Below, piece by piece: positions 28,258 through 36,378 of a DNA stretch of 64,000 nucleotides. The notes under the pieces were generated by a model. The model saw only the letters and a program-made list of their open reading frames with translations. It was not told the DNA's origin and searched no databases. Every line of letters begins with the position of its first letter. Positions within the stretch are counted from its first letter, which is position 1. The stretch is taken from contig NZ_JADYWU010000001.1 of assembly GCF_015864665.1 (NCBI RefSeq), forward strand, positions 868,001 through 932,000, read 5' to 3'. The DNA is from Salinibacterium sp. SWN167. GTDB taxonomy: Bacteria; Actinomycetota; Actinomycetes; Actinomycetales; Microbacteriaceae. Position numbers and translations under genes: made by a program.

Positions 28258-30153
28258 ATGGCTACATTTCTTTCCGTCACGTTGCGCTCGGCTGTGCGTC
28301 GCTATCCGCTCGTCGCTCTGACGGTTGTCGTCGGCGTGGTGGGCCTCGCGCTGAACTGGACTCCGGCATCCGCAGTCGTTCCCTGGCTGCTGTCGATCTA
28401 TTCGCTCGGCGTTGCCGTGCGTGAGGCCGTGTCGATGGTGCGCAAACTGCTGCAGCACCAGTTCGGGCTCGACGTGCTGGCGGTGACGGCGATCGTGGCG
28501 ACGGTAGTTGTTGGCGAATACTGGGCGAGCATCGTCATTGTGCTGATGCTCACCGGTGGTGAAGCGCTCGAAGACTTTGCGGCCGGTCGCGCCAAGCGCG
28601 AACTGAACGCCTTGCTAGATCGGGTTCCTCAAACAGCTCATCAGCTGACGGCCGCCGGCGACATTGTTGATGTGCCGGCCACAGAGGTTGCAGTGGGTGA
28701 TCGCCTCGTCGTGCGCCCTTCGGAGATTGTGCCGGTGGATGCGGTGCTGGTGTCTGCCACGACCGCAGTCGATGAGTCGTCGCTCACGGGCGAAAGCATG
28801 CCGGTCGAGAAAGTCACCGGAGACCTGCTGTTGAGCGGTTCGGTGAACGGGCCAGAAGCTGTCACGGTGCAGGCGAGCGCGCGAGCATCCGACAGCCAAT
28901 ACCAACGGATTGTTGAGCTCGTCACCGAAGCGGCGGAGAGCAAAGCACCCATCGTGCGTCTGGCTGATCGCTACGCGGTGCCGTTCACGCTCGTCTCGAT
29001 TGGCCTGGCTGCTATCGCCTGGTGGATCTCGGGTGACCCTGTGCGGTTCGCCGAAGTGCTTGTGGTGGCAACACCGTGTCCGCTGTTAATCGCAGCCCCG
29101 GTGGCGTTCATGGCCGGGATGTCGAGCGCGTCTACCTATGGCGTCGTGGTGAAAAACGCTGGCACCCTCGAAGTGCTGGCCCGTGCGAAAACGGTCGTGT
29201 TCGACAAGACAGGCACGCTCACGAGCGGTCGTCCCGTTGTCGTCGACGTGCGGCCTGAGGGCGCGGTGACCACCGACGAATTGCTGGCCCTCGTGGCAGC
29301 AGCAGAACAATATTCTTCCCACGTGCTTGCGGCATCCCTCGTGGAGGCAGCGAAGCAACGCTCTCTCGCGCTCCCCGAAGTATCGGATGCCCGCGAAGTC
29401 GCCACCCACGGTGTGCAGGCTCGCGTAGGAGGCAAGCTCGTCACCGTGGGTAAGCCTGCATTCGTGGCCGAGCAGGCTCCCACACTCACTCGAATCGATC
29501 TCGCAAGCGGCGAAGCTGCTGTCTACGTGGGCATCGATGATCAGTACGCTGGTGCGATTGTGCTGCGCGATGCGGTGCGGCCCGAAGCGGCACGCACCCT
29601 GACAGGACTGCGCGAACTGGGCATCCAGAAAACTTTAATGCTCACGGGGGATGTGGAGCAGACGGCGCGCAAGGTGGCCGACGAACTCCACATCAGTGAG
29701 GTTCACGCGGAGTGCCTGCCCGAAGACAAGGTGCGACTCGTGCACGCCACTGCTCCGCACCCGGTCGTAATGGTGGGCGACGGCGTGAACGATGCGCCCG
29801 TATTGGGAGCTGCCGATGTCGGCATCGCGATGGGCGCCAAGGGCTCGACGGCGGCGAGCGAATCGGCTGACGTGGTGATTCTCGTCGATGATCTCTACCG
29901 CGTCGTGTCGGCGGTGCAAGTCAGTCAGCGCACTGTGCAAATCGCCTTGCAAAGCATTTGGATCGGTATCGCCATCAGCGTGGGGCTCATGCTCTTTGCG
30001 ATGACGGGAGCGCTGCCTGCAGTCGTCGGCGCCGGGCTTCAAGAAGTTGTTGACCTCGTCGCGATTCTCAATGCGTTGCGGGCACTGAGTCTCAAGCGTC
30101 GCGTGCGTGTCTCGTCGAGCTCGAACGCGGCTGGCGTGCAACTGCCGAGCTAG
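28258..30153 (+). CDS. Heavy-metal translocating P1B-type ATPase without metal-binding domain
   Basis: A 631-residue pump. The phosphorylated Asp316 is in DKTGTLTSG, TGES is present (SSLTGESMPV), and GDGVNDAPVL closes the catalytic core. The transmembrane metal site is TPCPLL with Cys274, rather than CPC, CPH or SPC. The HP dipeptide that marks the P1B nucleotide domain is missing (SSHVLAASL instead). No N-terminal HMA domain or His-rich tail is seen. Metal specificity therefore cannot be assigned. Its stop lies in CTAG shared with the convergent flavin-module gene. Confidence 0.9.
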   Translation: MATFLSVTLRSAVRRYPLVALTVVVGVVGLALNWTPASAVVPWLLSIYSLGVAVREAVSMVRKLLQHQFGLDVLAVTAIVATVVVGEYWASIVIVLMLTGGEALEDFAAGRAKRELNALLDRVPQTAHQLTAAGDIVDVPATEVAVGDRLVVRPSEIVPVDAVLVSATTAVDESSLTGESMPVEKVTGDLLLSGSVNGPEAVTVQASARASDSQYQRIVELVTEAAESKAPIVRLADRYAVPFTLVSIGLAAIAWWISGDPVRFAEVLVVATPCPLLIAAPVAFMAGMSSASTYGVVVKNAGTLEVLARAKTVVFDKTGTLTSGRPVVVDVRPEGAVTTDELLALVAAAEQYSSHVLAASLVEAAKQRSLALPEVSDAREVATHGVQARVGGKLVTVGKPAFVAEQAPTLTRIDLASGEAAVYVGIDDQYAGAIVLRDAVRPEAARTLTGLRELGIQKTLMLTGDVEQTARKVADELHISEVHAECLPEDKVRLVHATAPHPVVMVGDGVNDAPVLGAADVGIAMGAKGSTAASESADVVILVDDLYRVVSAVQVSQRTVQIALQSIWIGIAISVGLMLFAMTGALPAVVGAGLQEVVDLVAILNALRALSLKRRVRVSSSSNAAGVQLPS

Positions 30154-31658
30154 TACCCCGAGAAGTAGTCGGTGTGGATGCGGCGGGCCCCGTTAGCGCG
30201 CAGTGTCGCCTTGAGGTCGTTCACGAGGGAGGGCGGGCCCGAGAGGTACGCGCGGCGGTCGGCCAAGTCGGGCACGAGCGCGGAGAGGGCGTCGCCGTTC
30301 ATCCGCCCCTCGCTGCCGAGCACCCAGCCTTCGGGAAGTGACTCGACCGGCTGCGGCCCGAACACAATGACGCGCACGCCGGCCTCCACAAAGAGTCCGG
30401 AGAACGGCAACGTTTCGGTGCTGGAGGTCGCGTAGATGAGCACGATATCGCGTTCGTCATCGTGCAGGTGAGAGTGTGCGACCTGGCTGGCGAAGGGCGT
30501 GACACCGATACCGCCGGCCACGAGCAACAACGGTTCGGTGGTCTTTCGAGGGAGTACGAAGTCGCCCCAGATGCCGGTGGCATTGACGTCGGCTCCGCGC
30601 GGCAGTGCGAGGAGGGCTGCTTTGAAACTGCTCGACTTCTCGGGCGCCGTGAACGTGATCGACAGGGTCGCCCCCGCCGAGGGTGCAGACGAGATCGTGA
30701 AGTAGCGACGTGCTCCCCGCAGGTCGGGCGAAGGGTGCGGCAACGAGAGCTCAATGTATTGACCCGCCCGGAACGCGAGAGTGCGGTGCGGGGCAAAAGT
30801 GAGCTCCCACGTGCCGGGAGCTATCTCTTCGGTTTCGGTGAGCGTCATCCGGATGGTGCGGCGCTGAGTGAACGCGAAGGCGACCAGATTGCCTAGGAGC
30901 AGTGCCAGCAGCGGGTCGCTGTAGAGGGTCCCAATCGAGAATGGGATGGCGAAGAGCAGGGCGACGAGCGCGGCGACGCTGAGGCGTTGCCAGCGTCGCG
31001 GCGGTAGCGTAAGCGGTTCGCTGAGCATGAAGCCGACGAAGAAGATCAGTTGCGAGGAGGTGAACGTGACGGCGATCGCTTCGGCAATATCGCCACCATT
31101 GGCAAGCGTGAGGGCGATGCGGATGCTGGCCGCGAGCACCACAAAGGTCAGCCCCAAATCGAGGCGTTGAGTGCGATACAGAATAAGGAACGCCGCGATG
31201 ATGATGAGGGGCTGCAGCCACGGGGTGCCGATCCACCACGTGGGGAATCCGATCGGAACCCAGTAGAAAACGTAGGCCCCGAGGGCTGCGGGATTGAAAA
31301 TATGGCGCCCGCGGAATGCGATCAGAAATTTGGATGCCGCCGCAACGGTCGAGGCAAGTGCGATCGACAGCAGCCCGTCGAGTTGCAGGCTCGGTGCCAT
31401 GATGAAGAAGACGAGCAACCCGGTGATGAGCGACGATTCGAGGTGCGCGCGCTGCCGCACGATGCGCGCGCCGAGCCAGCTGGCCGCAGAGCTAAACACG
31501 ACGGCGATCGGCAGACTGGCAAGCAACGCAAAGGGATCAGCAGCGATGAGATCGAAGAACGCGAGTGCAATCGACGCTACCGCGAGAACGGCGAGAGACC
31601 CGAGCACAAGGGTGTACATCGGCACGGCACCGAGGGTGCGATCAAGCCAGCGCTTCAT
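30150..31658 (-). CDS. NqrB/RnfD-like membrane domain fused to an FAD/NAD(P)H ferredoxin-reductase domain
   Basis: A 502-residue fusion. Residues 1-265 are membrane-embedded and carry the NqrB/RnfD hallmark SKFLIAFRGRHIFNPAALG (109-127). Residues ~268-502 form a ferredoxin-NADP+ reductase-like unit with FAD motif RRYFTIS (317-323) and NAD(P) motif GGIGVTP (382-388). It could take electrons from NAD(P)H in the cytoplasm and pass them across the membrane. No SGAT flavinylation motif is visible in the membrane part. ATG 31658 overlaps the apbE stop (ATGA). It ends in CTAG shared with the P-type ATPase gene. Confidence 0.87.
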   Translation of the reverse strand: MKRWLDRTLGAVPMYTLVLGSLAVLAVASIALAFFDLIAADPFALLASLPIAVVFSSAASWLGARIVRQRAHLESSLITGLLVFFIMAPSLQLDGLLSIALASTVAAASKFLIAFRGRHIFNPAALGAYVFYWVPIGFPTWWIGTPWLQPLIIIAAFLILYRTQRLDLGLTFVVLAASIRIALTLANGGDIAEAIAVTFTSSQLIFFVGFMLSEPLTLPPRRWQRLSVAALVALLFAIPFSIGTLYSDPLLALLLGNLVAFAFTQRRTIRMTLTETEEIAPGTWELTFAPHRTLAFRAGQYIELSLPHPSPDLRGARRYFTISSAPSAGATLSITFTAPEKSSSFKAALLALPRGADVNATGIWGDFVLPRKTTEPLLLVAGGIGVTPFASQVAHSHLHDDERDIVLIYATSSTETLPFSGLFVEAGVRVIVFGPQPVESLPEGWVLGSEGRMNGDALSALVPDLADRRAYLSGPPSLVNDLKATLRANGARRIHTDYFSGY

Positions 31659-32515
31659 AAGAACAACTCTCCTGTGAACCCCGGCGAGTGCTCTACTCGA
31701 CCGGTAGACAGCATCCGCACCCACTGACAATCGAACTCCTCCGCGAGCGATGCGGGGTCGGCAAAAAAGAGTGCGGTGGCGAGCCCGTCGGCTTCGAGCG
31801 CGGTCGGGGCGATCGCCCAGGTGGCGATGATGCGGTCGGTGGGGAGGCCCGTGCGGGCATCCAAAATGTGGTGCAGCCCCGCCCAGGCGCGTCGGTTGGG
31901 AGCTGACGCACAAATCGCCTCATTGCTCACGGTCACCACTCCGATGGCTTTGCTGGTGTCGAGCGGGTGCTCCAGCGCGACCCGCAGTTCACCGTCGCCG
32001 CGGTGCAGCAGGTCTCCGCTCGCATCCACCGTGGCGGAGCGGACTCCGTGCTCGGCGAGTACCTCGGCCACGAGATCCACGAGGTAGCCCTTGCCTGCAG
32101 CGCCGACGTCGAGCACGGCGGGGGTGAGGGTGGTGAGTTCGCTGCCGTTCCAGCTGATCGCTTCGTGCCAGTCGGGCACGCGCGTTCGGGTCGCGGTGGG
32201 CTGCAACGAGTAGGTGCGGTCGTAGCCGAGCTCTTCCAGAGCACGGCCCACGAGCGGGCTCATAGCGCCGGCGGTCGCATCGTAGAGGCGACGGTAAAGC
32301 TCGAACAGTGGGGGAGCATCCGGCGGAAAAGGATAGCTGCCGGGGGTGCGGGCGATGCGGCTGACGAGGGAGTCGTCACGAAATCGCGAGTAGGTGCGGT
32401 CGAATTGCTCGATGCGGCGCTGAATCGCGGCGAACACCTCAGGGTCGAGGGGGTCGGCGGTGTCAATCTGCCAGGGCGCACCAATGGCATCGAACCTTTT
32501 ACTCGGCGAGGGCAT
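31655..32515 (-). CDS. apbE: FAD:protein FMN transferase
   Basis: A 286-residue ApbE-family enzyme that attaches FMN from FAD to a Thr or Ser of target proteins outside the cytoplasm. Motifs: DRTYSRFRDDSLVSRI, LDVGAAGKGYLVD, VDASGDL and HILDARTGLP, with metal-binding residues in the last part. No signal peptide or lipobox is seen at the chosen ATG 32515, although many ApbE proteins are exported, so export route or a different start is open. The start lies inside the last codons of the FMN-binding gene, implying coupled translation. Its target is presumably that lipoprotein. Confidence 0.92.
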   Translation of the reverse strand: MPSPSKRFDAIGAPWQIDTADPLDPEVFAAIQRRIEQFDRTYSRFRDDSLVSRIARTPGSYPFPPDAPPLFELYRRLYDATAGAMSPLVGRALEELGYDRTYSLQPTATRTRVPDWHEAISWNGSELTTLTPAVLDVGAAGKGYLVDLVAEVLAEHGVRSATVDASGDLLHRGDGELRVALEHPLDTSKAIGVVTVSNEAICASAPNRRAWAGLHHILDARTGLPTDRIIATWAIAPTALEADGLATALFFADPASLAEEFDCQWVRMLSTGRVEHSPGFTGELFL

Positions 32516-32948
32516 CCGCCTTGATGGCGTCGACGGCGTTGTTGAAGCCGCCGCTTGTGAGCGACGAGCCGGCTACTTTGTCCACCGAAAGTTCGTCGAT
32601 GTTCTTGCCGACAACTTCGGCGGCGATTCCGTTGATGAATTCGCCTTGGAACTGCTTCGAGCTGGGGTTGTCTCCGTTGCCGACGACGGTGACGTCGGTG
32701 ATGACATTACTCTCGAGCGTGAGCGTCACGTCAACTTGTTCTTGGCCGTCGGGGGAGGTGTAGTTGCCCGACTCCGTGTAGGTTCCGTCGGTGTACTCGG
32801 CACCGGTCGCGGTGGCATCGGGAACAGTGGTTTCAGCCGAACCGACATCCGCAGTCGTTACCGTGCTTGAGCAAGCGGAGAGTGCACCCACGAGGGTGAC
32901 ACCGGCAAAGAGGGCAACGGCGGTCTTGTTGTCGGTGAGGCTGCGCAT
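32499..32948 (-). CDS. FMN-binding-domain lipoprotein
   Basis: A 149-residue exported lipoprotein: signal peptide with lipobox LSAC (Cys26), a Thr/Ala-rich linker, then an FMN_bind domain (about 50-145; DGTYTESGNYTSPDG). The flavinylation segment is DKVAGSSLTS, where the usual DxxSGAT acceptor Thr is Ser129. ATG 32948 follows GGGAG. It is first in a three-gene operon with apbE and the NqrB/FNR fusion, so it is the likely flavinylated electron carrier on the outer face of the membrane (inference). Confidence 0.9.
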   Translation of the reverse strand: MRSLTDNKTAVALFAGVTLVGALSACSSTVTTADVGSAETTVPDATATGAEYTDGTYTESGNYTSPDGQEQVDVTLTLESNVITDVTVVGNGDNPSSKQFQGEFINGIAAEVVGKNIDELSVDKVAGSSLTSGGFNNAVDAIKADALAE

Positions 32949-33028
32949 GGGGCTCCCAGAGGTAGGCGAGTGTTCAGTATGCCCGAGCAATCCTGACGGG
33001 AAGCTGGAATTTTACGGTGTCAATCGCC

Positions 33029-33409
33029 TTATTCGGATCCGGGTTCGGTGTCATCGAATTCTGGAGCGGCATCGATGGCCTGCTCCAGTTCGTCGACAAG
33101 GAGCGAATGGGGCGCGATGATTCCTCCCCGATAGCCGGCGCGAGCAATCATGTGGGCCGATACCGGAGCGGTGATCATTTGGAAAATGAGCAAGAAGATC
33201 AGCAGGAGAATTGTGGAGAGTTGACGTTCTTGCAGGGCGATGGCCAACAGCACGAACGCCAAGCCCAGAATCTGGGGTTTGGTTGTCGCGTGTAGGCGCG
33301 CAATCGCATCCGGAAAACGGAGAAGGCCAACACCAGCGGCGACGGAGAGGAACCCGCCAAGCAGGAGAAATACGCCGGTAAGGATGTCGAGGATTGAGTC
33401 GAGAATCAT
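33029..33409 (-). CDS. mnhG: Mrp Na+/H+ antiporter subunit G
   Basis: A 126-residue, three-helix subunit with LRFPDAIARLHATTKPQILG, characteristic of MnhG/MrpG. Together with subunits A, C, D, E and F it forms the multisubunit antiporter that exchanges cytoplasmic Na+ for external H+. ATG 33409 overlaps the mnhF stop (ATGA) and has AGGAG about 9 bases upstream. It is the last gene of the operon, with a charged C-terminal tail. Confidence 0.93.
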   Translation of the reverse strand: MILDSILDILTGVFLLLGGFLSVAAGVGLLRFPDAIARLHATTKPQILGLAFVLLAIALQERQLSTILLLIFLLIFQMITAPVSAHMIARAGYRGGIIAPHSLLVDELEQAIDAAPEFDDTEPGSE

Positions 33410-33672
33410 GAGTTGGTTCTCCTCGAGACATAGCGCGCCACCACAACGGAACCGAGGAATGCAGTGCTCGCGAGCACGAGCATCGCTGGCAGGCTTCGCG
33501 TGTGACCGTTGTAGACCATCTCCGCTCCCAGCGCGCAAATGATCGTCGTGAGCAGCATGTCTGAGGCGATCATGCGGTCAAGGATGGAGGGGCCGCGGAT
33601 GATGCGGTAGAGCGCCAGAAGGCCTGCGATGAGCAGCATCACACCGACGGCAAGAAACACCCAATCGCTCAT
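33406..33672 (-). CDS. mnhF: Mrp Na+/H+ antiporter subunit F
   Basis: An 88-residue, three-helix protein with RIIRGPSILDRMIASDMLLT, the conserved MnhF/MrpF segment (residues ~23-42). The start overlaps the mnhE stop by 4 bases and the stop overlaps the mnhG start by 4 bases. Length is normal. Confidence 0.94.
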   Translation of the reverse strand: MSDWVFLAVGVMLLIAGLLALYRIIRGPSILDRMIASDMLLTTIICALGAEMVYNGHTRSLPAMLVLASTAFLGSVVVARYVSRRTNS

Positions 33673-34304
33673 CGTGTGGCCTCCGTCTCATGAATGCGGG
33701 CAAGATCATCTTTCGACCCGATGGCACGAACGATGCGCGCCTCCACGACGAGCACCTTGGCGCGCATCGCTTCGACAGCGGCGGCCGTGGTGGTGTCAAA
33801 GGTGTGGAAGTAGAGGATGGCGCGTTCCCGATCCACTTCGACGACGATTGAGCCGGGAACCAGCGACATCGCAATCGCGTCGAGCGTCATGACGAAATCT
33901 GAGCGAGTGCGCAGCTGAACGGCAATGACGGATGATGTGGGGATCGGTCGAGGGTTCAGCGCTTGGAAGGCGACGGTGAAGGAGGCTACCGTGACGTCGG
34001 CGATGAAGTGGGCGATAAACACGAGCGAGTACCAGAGGTTCAGGCGGCCCGAAATGTCGGCAGGGGGCAGATAGAGCACTCGGGTCACGGCGATCGCCAC
34101 AAGAAATCCGGTCAGGATGTTCAGCCACGAGAACTGGCCCCAGAGCACACCCCAGAGCACCACGAGCCCGAGCAGCAGCGGCAGCTGCTTCCAGACGCGG
34201 CCGCGAACTTCGGTGCGCGAGACCTTGCGTGCACTCGCTGATTCAGAGGCGGTCGGATTCGTTGACGCCGCTACGGAGGCGGGCTGGTCGTCCTGAGGAC
34301 TCAT
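33669..34304 (-). CDS. mnhE: Mrp Na+/H+ antiporter subunit E
   Basis: A 211-residue subunit. An unusual hydrophilic N-terminal extension of ~37 residues precedes two helices (LPLLLGLVVLWGVLWG; ILTGFLVAIAVTRVLYLP). The cytoplasmic C-terminal part has ALNPRPIPTSSVIAVQLRT and AIAMSLVPGSIVVEVDRE, as in MrpE. Its ends overlap mnhD and mnhF by 4 bases each. Confidence 0.93.
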   Translation of the reverse strand: MSPQDDQPASVAASTNPTASESASARKVSRTEVRGRVWKQLPLLLGLVVLWGVLWGQFSWLNILTGFLVAIAVTRVLYLPPADISGRLNLWYSLVFIAHFIADVTVASFTVAFQALNPRPIPTSSVIAVQLRTRSDFVMTLDAIAMSLVPGSIVVEVDRERAILYFHTFDTTTAAAVEAMRAKVLVVEARIVRAIGSKDDLARIHETEATR

Positions 34305-35857
34305 TCGAGGCCTCCCGGGAACACAGTATTGACGTAATAGGCGGGGCCATTGATGTTCTCACCGGCATTAGCGCTGAGGTCGAAGAGCGGGGTCGCGAAG
34401 ACGGTGAGCGCGATGCTCACCGTCACCATCGCGACGGTGGCGCCGACCATGATTCGAGGCGTGGTGCGCACTGACTCAACGACGGGGGAGCTTCCGGTTT
34501 CTGCCCGCATCGCCAACGGGTTTTCGTAGTCGGCCACCTCTTCGGCGTCGCGCCAGAAGATCATGCTCCAGGCACGAGCGAGGGCATAGAGAGTGAGCAG
34601 CGACACGGCCGCGCCGCAGCCGATCAGTACCCACGCGAGCACGGACCCGTTGTTGGCTCCGGCCTCAAACAGTGCCAACTTTCCGAGGAAACCGGAGAAC
34701 GGTGGGATGCCGCCGAGGTTCAACAGGGGGATGAAGAACAGCACCGCAATCAACGGACTGGTCTTGAGCATCCCGCCCAGCTTGTTGATGCCGGTCGTGC
34801 CACCTTGACGTTCCACCAGCCCGGTGGCCAAGAAGAGAGTGGTTTGAACGGTGATGTGGTGAACGATGTAGAACGTGGCCGCTGCAAGGCCGGCCGCCGT
34901 GTCGATGCCGATACCGAACAGCATGTAGCCGATGTGGCTGATGAGCGTAAAGGACAACAGTCGCTTGATATCGGACTGCGCGACGGCTCCCAAGATTCCA
35001 ATCACCATCGTGAGCGCCGCCACAATGAGCAGCACGGTATTGAGTTGGCCATCCGGGAAGATGATCATCTCGGTGCGGATGATGGCGTACACGCCGACTT
35101 TGGTGAGCAGGCCGGCGAAGACTGCCGTGACGGGGGCTGGCGCCATCGGGTAGGAGTCGGGCAGCCAGAACGACAGTGGGAACACTGCGGCCTTGATGCC
35201 GAACCCAATCAGCAACATGACGTGGAGAATCAACTGGATGTCGGCGGGCAATTCCGCAAGTCTCACGGTGAGCTGCGCGATGTTCACCGTGCCGGTCGCA
35301 CCGTAAATCATGGCGATGGCGGCGAGGAAGATGGCGGAGGAGACCAGGCTCACGACGATGTAAACGGTGCCGGCACGGATGCGGGGCTTGGTGCCTCCCA
35401 CAGTGATCAGCACGTAGCTTGCGACGAGAAGAATCTCGAAACTGACATACAGGTTGAAGAGGTCACCCGCGACGAAGGCGTTGAAGACTCCGGTCGCCAA
35501 AATGAGGTAGGTCGGATAGTAGATCGAGACGGGAGTCTCGCGGTCGCCATCGGCGAGGCCCTGGCCCACCGAGAACACGAGAACGGCCAGCAGCACTGCG
35601 GCGGAGACGACGATCATGAGGGCAGAGAGCCGGTCGACCACGAGCACGATGCCGTAGGGGGCAGGCCAGCCTCCGACTTCAACGGCAATCGCGCCATTGG
35701 TGTTGACGGCCACGAGCAAGGCGGCACCGATCAGAAGAACGGCGCTGAGCACGCTCACGGCAATGAGCGTTTGGACGCGGGGACGGTTGGCTTGGGTGAG
35801 AGCTGCTGCTGCGCCGAGCAATGGCAGGAGAACAACAAGAGTGGTTAGTGCGCTCAT
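34301..35857 (-). CDS. mnhD: Mrp Na+/H+ antiporter subunit D
   Basis: A 518-residue, ~14-helix homologue of complex I antiporter-like subunits. The proton-channel core is seen in ILVASYVLITVGG, LLIGFGIKAAVFPLSFWLPDS and FAGLLTKVGVYAIIR. It is a proton-translocating subunit of the Mrp complex. Starts and ends overlap mnhC and mnhE by 4 bases. A C-terminal hydrophilic stretch (near residue 440-460) follows the last conserved helix pair. Confidence 0.95.
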   Translation of the reverse strand: MSALTTLVVLLPLLGAAAALTQANRPRVQTLIAVSVLSAVLLIGAALLVAVNTNGAIAVEVGGWPAPYGIVLVVDRLSALMIVVSAAVLLAVLVFSVGQGLADGDRETPVSIYYPTYLILATGVFNAFVAGDLFNLYVSFEILLVASYVLITVGGTKPRIRAGTVYIVVSLVSSAIFLAAIAMIYGATGTVNIAQLTVRLAELPADIQLILHVMLLIGFGIKAAVFPLSFWLPDSYPMAPAPVTAVFAGLLTKVGVYAIIRTEMIIFPDGQLNTVLLIVAALTMVIGILGAVAQSDIKRLLSFTLISHIGYMLFGIGIDTAAGLAAATFYIVHHITVQTTLFLATGLVERQGGTTGINKLGGMLKTSPLIAVLFFIPLLNLGGIPPFSGFLGKLALFEAGANNGSVLAWVLIGCGAAVSLLTLYALARAWSMIFWRDAEEVADYENPLAMRAETGSSPVVESVRTTPRIMVGATVAMVTVSIALTVFATPLFDLSANAGENINGPAYYVNTVFPGGLE

Positions 35858-36378
35858 GCGCCTGCCTCCTTCTCGTCGATTTCTCGCTGTCTGCGTTCGG
35901 CCGCCAGGCTCTCTTGCTCCTCGCGTTCCTCCTGCTTTTCGAGGTCGAGGGCGGTGGAGATGGCCGCTGCGGCTCGAGTGCCGAACTCGGTGTCGTCACC
36001 GTCAACGGCACGATCGGTGGTCACCGAACTTCTCCGGCTGCCCATTGCGAGGTCTTCTGAATCGTCGTAGACCACATCAGCATTGGCTAGGCGCCACGAC
36101 CGGTAGATAAGAGCGAGCAGGAATGCGGAGACTCCGAAGGTAATCACGATGGCGGTCAGGATGAACGCCTGCGGCAGCGGATCGGCTGTGGCATCCTCTT
36201 CGCCGAAGAACGCTGCAGCTCCGGAAGGCCCCGAGACGATAAGGATCAGCAAGTTGGTGGCATTACCCACGAGCAGGAAGCCCAACAAGACGCGCGTCAT
36301 GCTGCGCTCGAGAAGCAGGTAAACACCTACCGAGTAGAGCACGACCATGATGACGACGAGGGTGAGAGAGGCGTTCAT
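35854..36378 (-). CDS. mnhC: Mrp Na+/H+ antiporter subunit C
   Basis: A 174-residue NuoK-like subunit with three helices (residues 1-115), including LLERSMTRVLLGFLLVGNATNLLIL split as ERSMTRVLLGFLLVGNATN, and PLPQAFILTAIVITFG. A 60-residue charged, Glu/Arg-rich cytoplasmic tail follows. It overlaps both neighbours by 4 bases. MrpC and MrpD cooperate in the complex, and their adjacency is universal. Confidence 0.94.
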   Translation of the reverse strand: MNASLTLVVIMVVLYSVGVYLLLERSMTRVLLGFLLVGNATNLLILIVSGPSGAAAFFGEEDATADPLPQAFILTAIVITFGVSAFLLALIYRSWRLANADVVYDDSEDLAMGSRRSSVTTDRAVDGDDTEFGTRAAAAISTALDLEKQEEREEQESLAAERRQREIDEKEAGA

